The notes beneath the pieces are model-generated. The model saw only the letters and a list, made by a program, of their open reading frames with translations. It did no database searches and was not told where the DNA came from. A stretch of 64,000 nt of DNA from Chitinispirillales bacterium (lineage in GTDB: Bacteria; Fibrobacterota; Chitinivibrionia; Chitinivibrionales; Chitinispirillaceae), in the NCBI GenBank assembly GCA_031254105.1, contig JAIRVB010000021.1, positions 186,001 through 250,000 on the forward strand. Direction: 5' to 3'. Shown one piece after another: positions 7,835-16,500 of the stretch; within the stretch, counting starts at the first letter, position 1; each line of letters starts with the position of its first letter. A program made the translations under genes and the position numbers.

Positions 7835-10489
7835 TTACCTGACAACAAATTTACTTGTCACAACACTTCCCCTCGTTCTATCCTTAACATCCACCACATA
7901 GGTGCCTGCCGCTAGCCGCGACGAAAGTTTTATTGTTGTACTATAGCTGTCTTTTTTGAAAACAGATGAGAACAGCCTCTGCCCGCGTATATTGTAGAGA
8001 GCGATCTCTGTATTGTTATCCGCTTTAAATGGCAAAGTTACGTTAATGCTTCTGTTTCTTGCCGCTGAAATTTTCAGACGGTAAGCATTAACATTTCGTT
8101 TCACCTTTACCGAAATAACTTCCGGTTCAATCTCATTTTCGATTCTATACGAAAGAGAGGATACCGCAATAAGGTACCAGGCGTTGTGCGGGAGCCACTG
8201 CTCTACATAACGCCAATTCATAAACCATCGCTCGCCATTCGGATCGTGAGGCGCGAACTCAATATTATTCTCGTTTACGAACATTGAGGTAATGCCGTTG
8301 CAAATGCCGCCCTTAATATTTGGAATATAGCGCGCGGCACGGCTGTAGTGGACGTATTCGCCGCCCTTGTTTGGGCCGTGTCCATACATCATGCAAAGAT
8401 TAAGCGGATTCCTGCCGAGTATCCAGTCGAGCTGGGCGGTAGCCATTGTAAAAAGCGTGTCTCTCCACATATTACCGGCATCCGTTGTACCAATTGAATC
8501 GGCCATGGGCGCGCCTAATATTAATGCCGAGGCCATGGACGCCAAGCGGGCATTCTCTCCCTGCCACCAGTAGCCGGTTTCGTTTTGCTTGGGGATAAAG
8601 AAACGCGCCTGGTAAGGTGATGGAACGGCAGGGCCGTCGTCAATTTCATCGCCGTAGACCTCAAAATCCCAAAGCGAGAAACCGCCATGCTCAAACCCGC
8701 GTTCTATCCCAAACATTCTAACGTGTTTTGCCTGAACTGCTGTAAAGGTATGCTCTACACGCCCGACAGCCGTATTATTGGTGATCGTAAAAGCGGGTGT
8801 CCAGGTAGTCCCATTTGTAGAGACATCTATCCGGTAATGCCTTCCAAAAGCTCCCTCCCAGTTAAGGACAGCGCGGTTTACCATGTAGGTTTTACCGAGA
8901 TCTACAGCGATCCACTGGGAATCGTTTTGGCTGCCGTTCTGGTAACTCGACCAACGTGTAGTTGAACTGCCATCAACCGCGTTTGAGGCTGTATAACTCG
9001 CTTCTTCACGCGAAGCTGTAACTGTCTTCCCCCGCGCCAAATCGCCCAACGGCCCGCCGCTTGTCTCTCCGCTCTCCGCCCTATACATTTTTGCGTACTC
9101 AAACGGGTTTGAACCGCTTTCATAAGTGATATTATGGTATGACAGCAAATTTTTCCTTATAGCCGCGCGCAGCTCTATCTTTTCGTAAGAATTGGCTGCG
9201 GTCTGATAATAGCGCGAGAGCGCGACTACCGGAAACCCCTCCTCCGCCGCGTGATAGAATGGACGGATGTTATCTCCGTTATTATCGGTTCCCGAATAAA
9301 ACCAACCGTTCGATGATTGACGATTGAGAAGAGATTCTACCCTTGCGCGCGCGTCAACACGGTACTGATTTTCTCCAGTTGCTATGTAAAGCTCCGTCGC
9401 CGCGAGGAGACCGGTATAATCGTCAATTATATTTTCCTTGCCGTCATCCTGATATTTTGTAGGATTAGATTTAAGATGCGCGTATGCCCGCACCGCTCCG
9501 GCCAAGTATTGCGCCGCGCTGCTGTCGCCTGAAGAAATACCGGCTTTATAAGCCCGCGCAAGCGCGGCTATAGATACACCCGCCCCCTCGCGCATCGCCG
9601 ATTGATAGGTGTTGGAGCGTATTCCGTTGGAGTTGGGCGGATTATTCGGTAAAGCGGAGCTGTCTATTCCGCTCAAGTTACCCCAGTTGCAAATCTCGCG
9701 CGCCCCACGGGTTCCCGAACCATGCGCCGATGCGTCTACCCACCTGTACCCGTCGCCCCAGTTGTCAAACACGGAGAGATAAAAGAACCCTTCCGAGTCG
9801 AGCGACCGCAAGAGATAATCGGCCCCCCAAGCGGCCTCTTCCAAAGCCGCCGCGCCGAACGCCGCCGGCTGAGCCTCGTTCGCGTGTAAAAGCGCCCATA
9901 CGACAAGCGGTATTTGCTGAGGCGTTAAATAATTGGAATATGTTAAATGCGAAAGATGCTTCCCAGGATCGCCGGTGGCGTCCCACCAACCGCCGTAAAT
10001 ATTGTGCGTTCTGTTTGTTCCGAATACAGGAAGAGCTCTGTCCGAATCATCTGTGTTTCGCATAGTTTTAAAGAAATTTACCTGATCGGCGCCGGTTCTT
10101 GTTTGCAAGAGCTTTTCACCAATGGAAAACGGCGGCGATGCCGCTGTACCCACTCTCACCCTGTATCCATCCCCAACCTGATTAAACGCGGAAAAATCCG
10201 CGACTTTAAAATAACGGAAACCATCCCCGCTCCATTGGCTGACAGTGCTTTCCTCCCCAAGGGTAATTGTATGCACAACACCAACACCGCTCTGTTCACT
10301 GATAACTTCAGCGGTTGTGGCGGTAATATTATAAACAGACTGCACTATTGCGCGCTTAGTTCCGCTTTTTTCGTAGCCGACATTGTTTACTACAATTGTA
10401 ATTTGACCCGGTTGCGCAAAAAGTAAAGAAAACGCGCAGATAAGGATCGCCGCGGCGTTGCGGGCTTGAATAACAGCCGAACATTTCAT
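7835..10489 (-). CDS. Secreted GH9 endoglucanase with inserted F5/8-type domain and T9SS sorting domain
   Basis: An 884-residue exported cellulase. Order: signal peptide (1-25), cellulase N-terminal Ig-like domain (about 29-121, starting ITIVVNNVGYE), GH9 (alpha/alpha)6 catalytic domain (about 132-780), and a C-terminal type A T9SS sorting domain (about 798-884, with IALYNIRGQRLF and AAGTYVVDV). Catalytic features are WWDATGDPGKH, with Asp170 and Asp174 as nucleophilic-water pair, the LGRNPLNLCMMYGHG block (691-705), and YVEQWLPHNAWYL with Glu763 as general acid. Odd: a discoidin/F5-8C domain (about 484-615, ARGKTVTASREE to DFEVYGD) is inserted inside the catalytic domain. It probably binds glycan. 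The enzyme would cleave beta-1,4-glucan outside the cell or on its surface. It is monocistronic as far as seen. Confidence 0.93.
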   Translation of the reverse strand: MKCSAVIQARNAAAILICAFSLLFAQPGQITIVVNNVGYEKSGTKRAIVQSVYNITATTAEVISEQSGVGVVHTITLGEESTVSQWSGDGFRYFKVADFSAFNQVGDGYRVRVGTAASPPFSIGEKLLQTRTGADQVNFFKTMRNTDDSDRALPVFGTNRTHNIYGGWWDATGDPGKHLSHLTYSNYLTPQQIPLVVWALLHANEAQPAAFGAAALEEAAWGADYLLRSLDSEGFFYLSVFDNWGDGYRWVDASAHGSGTRGAREICNWGNLSGIDSSALPNNPPNSNGIRSNTYQSAMREGAGVSIAALARAYKAGISSGDSSAAQYLAGAVRAYAHLKSNPTKYQDDGKENIIDDYTGLLAATELYIATGENQYRVDARARVESLLNRQSSNGWFYSGTDNNGDNIRPFYHAAEEGFPVVALSRYYQTAANSYEKIELRAAIRKNLLSYHNITYESGSNPFEYAKMYRAESGETSGGPLGDLARGKTVTASREEASYTASNAVDGSSTTRWSSYQNGSQNDSQWIAVDLGKTYMVNRAVLNWEGAFGRHYRIDVSTNGTTWTPAFTITNNTAVGRVEHTFTAVQAKHVRMFGIERGFEHGGFSLWDFEVYGDEIDDGPAVPSPYQARFFIPKQNETGYWWQGENARLASMASALILGAPMADSIGTTDAGNMWRDTLFTMATAQLDWILGRNPLNLCMMYGHGPNKGGEYVHYSRAARYIPNIKGGICNGITSMFVNENNIEFAPHDPNGERWFMNWRYVEQWLPHNAWYLIAVSSLSYRIENEIEPEVISVKVKRNVNAYRLKISAARNRSINVTLPFKADNNTEIALYNIRGQRLFSSVFKKDSYSTTIKLSSRLAAGTYVVDVKDRTRGSVVTSKFVVR

Positions 10490-10640
10490 AGTTCCTCCCT
10501 GTTTTTATCAATGATATATTAAGATTATGATAAAGATAATATACATAACCACGTTGGTTAAGGGTATTGTTTATTCGTTTAAAAAATGCTGCGGGGTGTG
10601 CGAGGTCTTTTGAGTGGTTAATACGCTGGTTTTTAATTGA

Positions 10641-11047
10641 TCAAATAAAGATATTAACAACTTTTAACGTTTTTTCGATGACCTGCCCGTTCTGCAAATC
10701 TTCGGTGAAAATCATCTTGCATCCATTTTCAAGCGCAGAAGCGAGGATAAGGCTGTCGTAATATGAATACCGATATTTTTCATGTAAATATAAAGCCTTT
10801 TTTATTGTATCCATATTTATTAAGCTGATTTTGCAATACGAACAAATTTCATCAAATGCGTTCCCTATGATTTTTTTGCTGATGTTCCATTTTTTAATGC
10901 ATATGTTACTTAATTCGTTTAACGCCTGCGTACTTGTATAGCATGTGTTTTAATAACCGCGTTTTTGCATATATCATTTTTGGACGGCTCTGTATCTGAA
11001 TAGATATATACAAGTATATTTGTATCAAGAAAGACCTTATCGTTCAT
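10641..11047 (-). pseudogene. VapC-like PIN ribonuclease, frameshifted
   Basis: From an ATG at 11047 the frame reads MNDKVFLDTNILVYIYSD, a classic PIN-domain start with the first catalytic Asp, but stops near 10922-10924. The rest of the family continues in another frame: STQALNELSNICIKKW, then YSYYDSLILASALENG with further acidic residues, and ends at a TGA at 10641. The frame change falls around 10922-10950. The ATG overlaps the end of the antitoxin gene by 11 bases, as in intact VapBC pairs. It is either an inactivated toxin or a sequencing error in the ATTAAAACACATG stretch. Confidence 0.75.
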
Positions 11048-11246
11048 TGGCGTCTTCTCTGTTGAATACAAAACCACGGGTATCAAGCTTCATAGCTTTG
11101 AATATAACTTTTTTGTTATCCGCCTGGTTCTCAGGTTCTTCCGACAAAATAATTACTTTCACCTGATTGGAAATTTTGTTTCTGTATTCTGCCGGAATCG
11201 TAATTACGCCGCCGCTTACGGATGCGCGAAATTCATAAGCCGTCAT
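11037..11246 (-). CDS. VapB-like antitoxin (AbrB-type swapped hairpin)
   Basis: A 69-residue protein beginning MTAYEFRASVSGGVITIPAEY. The pattern of short strands with VITIPAEYRNKI is that of AbrB/MazE-like DNA-binding antitoxins, which autorepress their operon and neutralise the partner nuclease through the C-terminal tail (here KLDTRGFVFNREDANER). A strong Shine-Dalgarno (AGGAGG) precedes the ATG. Its partner downstream is frameshifted, so the antitoxin may now stand alone. Confidence 0.7.
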   Translation of the reverse strand: MTAYEFRASVSGGVITIPAEYRNKISNQVKVIILSEEPENQADNKKVIFKAMKLDTRGFVFNREDANER

Positions 11247-11638
11247 TTTATTGTCCTCCTGTAGTCCGCAAATTTAGTGCTACCTTAATAATATGATAGG
11301 AAACGTTGAAAAGTACAGAACAATTTTTATGCCCGCGCGGTGCAAAGCATGTGTGAAAAAGTTTTATGTTAGATTAGTGAGGAAAGATTTTGAATAGTAT
11401 GGCGTGATTTGTAAATTGTTTTTGAATGTTTTATTTGATTGTAGTTGTATGACCGTTTAGATATTTTGCTAATTACAAAAATCAAAAAGCATAAATAATC
11501 TACCCTCTGTATAACATGCGCATTTTATATTGTCAGTTGGATATATGCAGGAATAGATATGCAAAATACGTACATGCCTAAATTATAGCTTTTGCGAAAA
11601 TTGTGATGTTTTTGGCGATTTTTATACAATCAGAAATT
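11247..11638. other. AT-rich intergenic region, no gene seen
   Basis: About 390 bases between the divergent antitoxin and TraB-like genes. No coding frame, tRNA or clear hairpin is visible. The composition is AT-rich, as in the rest of this accessory block. Confidence 0.35.
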
Positions 11639-12277
11639 ATGTACAATATCACTTTCATTAGTACAGTTCATAAAGAAAACGGCAAATGCAATTCTGACGA
11701 GTTGCATAAAATTATTGAATTAATAAGCCCTGATGTAATATTTTTGGAAGCGCTCAAAGATACCTGCAGCAATTATGAGCGGATGTTGTTTTCTCGCTTC
11801 GGAGTATTTCACAAAAAATTGGAAATTAGTGCAATTCAAAAATATTCTCAAAGTCATTCGTTTGAATATGTTCCTGTACTTGATACTGGATTATCCGATG
11901 AGTTTGATACAAAAATTAAGATAGTAACAGAACTTTCTGAATACCAAAGATTAATAGATAAGCATAATTTATTGACAATAGAATACGGTTTTCCTTTTCT
12001 AAACAGTGAAAAGAGCACTCAACTACACAGAGAAATGAGAGAATTAGAAAAACAAATTTTCGCCGATAATGAGGCGTTTCAAAAAGCTAATGCAAGCATT
12101 GATGCATATGAAAACTCAATGCTTCACAATATTTATGCTTACAGTAAAGAAAACATGTTCAATAAGGCAATATTTATGTGTGGTTCAGCACATAGAGAAT
12201 CAATTATTGACAAAATCGGAAAATTTGACACAGAGGAAGATTTGAAGCTCAGTTGGAAATTCTTTAATGAGATATGA
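11639..12277 (+). CDS. TraB/PrgY-like hypothetical protein
   Basis: A 212-residue protein if started at the ATG at 11639 (MYNITFISTVHKENGKC); a start 12 codons upstream at 11603 is possible but adds an atypical hydrophobic leader. The N-terminal FISTVHKE with SPDVIFLEAL and the late FMCGSAHRESIID resemble the two conserved halves (GTxH and lExxxD/GxxH) of the TraB/PrgY/TIKI superfamily, whose members are proposed metal-dependent peptidases. The middle is a helical coil (about 95-165). The match is by eye and modest. It lies in the AT-rich accessory block with no operon partner. Confidence 0.5.
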   Translation: MYNITFISTVHKENGKCNSDELHKIIELISPDVIFLEALKDTCSNYERMLFSRFGVFHKKLEISAIQKYSQSHSFEYVPVLDTGLSDEFDTKIKIVTELSEYQRLIDKHNLLTIEYGFPFLNSEKSTQLHREMRELEKQIFADNEAFQKANASIDAYENSMLHNIYAYSKENMFNKAIFMCGSAHRESIIDKIGKFDTEEDLKLSWKFFNEI

Positions 12278-12595
12278 GACAAAGAAAAACACCTGCCGCT
12301 AACAGAGCTGCTTTGTGTCAAGCAAGGGTATACGCATGCTGATAGTTTTGTGAGGTTTTGTGAACGTAGCGCTATTTTACCCTCCGACCCACCCAACCGT
12401 GGACAGGTAAGAACCAGACCGCCGCAAGCGCCCCCTATTTCTAATAACATCGCTAACATGCGCCACTGTAGCCTTGTTACACGCGGATACTCATAAGGGC
12501 TGACTCTCATTTACATTAATTACGGTATAAACCAGAGAAGAGAAAAAGCTGAGAGCGCGGGAGAGCGTTTGTACGGCATATATTATTTTATATCA
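12278..12595. other. Intergenic region, no gene seen
   Basis: The 318 bases between the TraB-like gene and the RhuM remnant show no supported gene. A minus-strand frame here (about 12139-12510) mostly lies opposite the TraB-like gene and has no family signal. Confidence 0.35.
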
Positions 12596-12872
12596 ATGAA
12601 AAACGAGATCATTTTATACTGTTTCAACGAGCTTGCCAAGCATATCGAGGTAAGAAGGACGAAGAAACAGTTTGGTTGACGCAAGCGCAAATAGTGGAAT
12701 TATTTGAAACAAAACGGCAGGCAATCACAAAGCACCTTAAAAATATTTCTGAATGTGGAGAATTGGAAGAAGAAGTGGTTAGTTCCATTTTGGAACTAAC
12801 CACTATACACGGGCTATAGCTGATAAAACCCAAACAAAAACGGTAAAGTGCTATATTTTGACATCTTGGTGA
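12596..12872 (+). pseudogene. RhuM-family protein remnant
   Basis: From the ATG at 12596 the sequence reads MKNEIILYCFNELAKHIEVR, then stops. In another frame it continues KDEETVWLTQAQIVELFETK and ITKHLKNISECGELEEEVVS, the diagnostic N-terminal helix-turn-helix-like part of RhuM (virulence RhuM/DUF1016-neighbour) proteins. After a second frame change come RAIADKTQTKTVKCYIL and a stop at 12870-12872. The C-terminal two thirds of the usual protein is missing. Within it lies a perfect 12-bp inverted repeat at 12775-12803. It is dead by at least two frameshifts and a truncation. Confidence 0.7.
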
Positions 12873-12935
12873 AAAATAACAAGAAAAATGTAACTTGACA
12901 GTGTGTGAGTAAGAACAATTAGAATAAAGCAAGGT

Positions 12936-13301
12936 ATGAAATTAATTTTTGCGGTTGGTATCGGCAGTTTTATAGGTGGAATTTTTCGCTATCTGTTAAC
13001 TTTACTTATACAGACAAAATCAACGGCGAACTTCCCGTCAGGCACATTGATTGTGAATATTATCGGTTGCTTTTTCATTGGAATAGTTATTGGACTTTTC
13101 GATAAAGGGCAGATTTCAAACGAGTGGAAACTATTTCTCGCAACGGGAGTTCTTGGCGGATTTACTACTTTTTCCGCGTTTTCAAACGAAACTTTGACTT
13201 TATTCAGGGAAGGACAATCCGCTTATGCTTTGATTTACATTTGTGCGTCTGTAATATTTGGATTGTTAGCGACTTATGCCGCTTATTTGGTTGCAAAGTA
13301 A
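12936..13301 (+). CDS. crcB: Fluoride exporter CrcB/FluC
   Basis: A 121-residue inner-membrane protein with four predicted helices, the dual-topology Fluc channel that expels fluoride. Conserved segments are GSFIGGIFRYLLT (10-22), GTLIVNIIGCFFIG and GVLGGFTTFSAFSNE, carrying the pore Asn and the Phe-box residues. AAGG lies just before the ATG. A TTGACA at 12895 with TAGAAT 19 bases later is a possible promoter but leaves almost no leader. I looked for a fluoride riboswitch upstream and did not find one. Confidence 0.92.
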   Translation: MKLIFAVGIGSFIGGIFRYLLTLLIQTKSTANFPSGTLIVNIIGCFFIGIVIGLFDKGQISNEWKLFLATGVLGGFTTFSAFSNETLTLFREGQSAYALIYICASVIFGLLATYAAYLVAK

Positions 13302-13559
13302 CATAAATAAAATTCGAGTATGTAAAAAATTTTCTGTAATTAATTCTTCCGTTGTTTTGTTTCCTTGTTTTTCCCAACATTGGCAAATCTCCGCCGCTTA
13401 TCCCCTCTCTGCATATATTATTTTCCTACCACAGGACACAGCCGCTCCGCCGCCAAATTAACCGGACGCCGCTGACCCCCACCCCAAAACCTCCTGCCAA
13501 AACGTAATGGAGAAACATAATACCGGGAATTCACATTTTCGACAGAGACTTCCTCAAAA

Positions 13560-16500
13560 ATGAAAAATACAAAATCGCGAAAAATACCTTTACAGAACAG
13601 CATCACTATTCAGGGCGCGTGTCAAAACAATCTGAAAAACCTCTCTCTTGAACTGCCGCTCAATAAACTTATTGTTGTGACAGGGGTGAGCGGGTCGGGC
13701 AAAAGTTCGTTAGCGTTTGACACGGTTTACGCCGAAGGGCAGAGACGTTATGTTGAAACGTTTTCCTCTTACGCCCGCCAATTTTTAGAGAGAATGGACA
13801 AACCCAGAGTAGACCGCATTGACGGGATACCGCCCTCTATCGCGATTGACCAGACTAATCCGGTGCGCACATCACGTTCTACCGTTGGTACGATGACTGA
13901 GCTTAATGATCATCTCAAACTGCTTTTCGCGCGGTGCGGACGTTTACATTGTAAACAGTGTGGCAAAGAGGTAAACCCGGAGAGCGCGGAGTCGATCTGC
14001 CGTACCATTCTTAAAGACGCTATACAAAATGATGATAGCGGTAATCTTATTTTGATAACTTTCCCTGTAAATAGACCTTCAAATTTTGCGGAGCAGGAAA
14101 TTATTGACCTGCTGCAATCAAAAGGTTTCAGCCGTATCCTTAACAAATATGAATGGGGAGTAGAAGTAGCTCTTGACAGAGTAGCGGCAGTTCCAAAGAA
14201 CCGGGGCAGAATTACAGAGGATCTGGAGCAAGCGATAGCCGCGGGAAACGGTCAGGTATGGATTTACAAGGTAGACAACGCAGGAAACGCTCATTCTGTG
14301 CGCCGTTTTTCATCCGGGCTGCATTGCGCTGATTGCGGGATACAATACAGTCCATCAACACAGAGCCTGTTTTCGTTTAATTCGCCGGTGGGAGCGTGCG
14401 AAAAGTGCCGCGGGTTCGGCAGGACTATAGGTATTGATTACTCACTTGTAATTCCCGACGCGTCGCTTTCACTTTCAGGCGGCGCTATCAAACCTTTTCA
14501 GACGCGAAGCTATAAAGAATGTCAAGATGATTTAGAAAAGTTTGCCCGCAGACGGGGAATCCAGCTTAACAAACCCTGGTCGCAATTGACCGATGCGCAA
14601 AAAAATATGGTTATTGAAGAGGAGGGCAAATGGGAAGATGGAAAATGGTACGGGGTGAAAGGCTTTTTTGATTGGCTTGAGAGCAGAAGCTATAAAATGC
14701 ACATTCGGGTTTTGCTTTCACGATACCGCACCTATCAGCTTTGTCCATCATGTAACGGCGCGAGGCTTAAGCCGGAAGCGCTTGGTTGGAAAGTCGGCCC
14801 TTACGACATGCATGAGATCACGCAGCTCCCCATAAGCGCGCTTGTGGATTTTTTTGAAACTTTTTCATCAAAAAATAAACTTGATCCGGCAGCGCAGCTT
14901 GTTATAGATGAGATAAAAAGCCGCCTTGGGTACTTGACGGAAGTTGGACTTGGTTACCTTACTCTTGACCGTCAATCGCGCACTTTGAGCGGAGGCGAAG
15001 TGCAGAGGATAAACTTAACAACCGCGCTTGGTACGCGCCTTGTAAATACACTTTTTGTACTTGATGAACCAAGTATCGGTTTGCATCCGCGGGATATCAA
15101 CCGGTTGATAAGTGTATTGCGGAAATTACGGGACGCCGGAAACAGTCTGCTTATAGTTGAACATGATCCTGATGTTATAAAAGCCGCCGACTATGTAATT
15201 GATATGGGGCCCGGCCCAGGGGCGCTTGGCGGACATATTGTTTTTGAGGGCACTCTTGATTTAATGTTGTCAGATAAGATTTCGCCTACCGCGGGATTTA
15301 TAAATGGCAAAAAAAGCGTCCTTGATAACATTACGCAAAAGAAAGTGACAAAAGATACGGCGGTTATCGAAATTATCGGCGCCCGGGAACATAATTTAAA
15401 GGACGTTGACGTATCTATACCATTAGGTCGTCTTGTATGCGTAACCGGAGTGAGCGGGTCGGGAAAAAGTACTCTGATCGTAGATATTCTTCATAACGGA
15501 ATAGCCGCGCTTAAGGCTAAACCTGTCGCGCAGCCCGGGAAACATGTTGAGATAAAAGGGTACGAAAAAATCACAGAAACGGTTCTTGTCGATCAATCAC
15601 CAATTGGAAAAACAACCCGTTCAAATCCGGCAAGTTATGTTGGATCTCTTGACTCAATAAGAAAACTGTTCGCGGCAGATCCGCTTTCAAAAGAACGCGG
15701 TTATACGGCAGGCACTTTCAGTTTTAACTCAGGAAATGGCCGCTGCCCGGTTTGTTCCGGTAATGGTTTTGAACATGTAGAGATGCAGTTTCTAAGCGAT
15801 GTGTACATCCGCTGCCCTGAGTGCGATGGCAAACGGTTCAGAGAAGAGGTATTGGAGGTCAAAATCTCCGGAAGCGGAGATCAAAAGTTTTCATTTTCCG
15901 AAATTCTTGATCTTACCGTACAGGAAGCGTGTGACTTTTTCGCCGGCCATAAACCGATTATTAAAAGTCTTGCTCCGCTTCGCGATGTTGGTTTATCCTA
16001 TATCAAACTTGGTCAACCAGTGCCAACCCTTAGCGGCGGAGAAGCTCAACGGTTAAAACTTGCCGGTCATCTTGCAAAAAGTGATCTTCGCTTTAACAGC
16101 AAGGGAACGCTCTTCCTCTTTGACGAGCCGACTACCGGTTTACATTTTCAGGATATATCAATACTTCTTAAAGCCTTTCGCAAATTAGTTGACGCGGGAC
16201 ACAGCGTATTAATCATCGAGCATAATGTTGACTGCGTAAGAGCCTCGGACTGGGTGATTGACTTAGGTCCGGAGGGCGGTGAACTGGGGGGAACTCTTGT
16301 TTGTGCCGGACCACCCGAACAGATCGCGAAAAATAAACGCAGCCATACGGGGCAGGCTCTTGCAAATCAATTCGAAATTAAAAAAAGCGGTATTGATGGG
16401 GTATATACCGAGGTACAGGTTGATTCCGGAAATGATATTATTATTAGAAACGCGCGGGAACACAATCTGAAAAATATTAGTACAAACATTCCGCGTAATA

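Noticed and set aside
8367-10426. Several + strand frames within the cellulase gene
   Set aside because: They are opposite a long gene with clear family motifs and have no independent support.
12139-12510. A 123-residue minus-strand frame
   Set aside because: Half of it is opposite the TraB-like gene and the rest has no family signal or start site.
12840-12935. Fluoride riboswitch upstream of crcB
   Set aside because: The conserved GG-GATGG core and pseudoknot arrangement are not present in this stretch.
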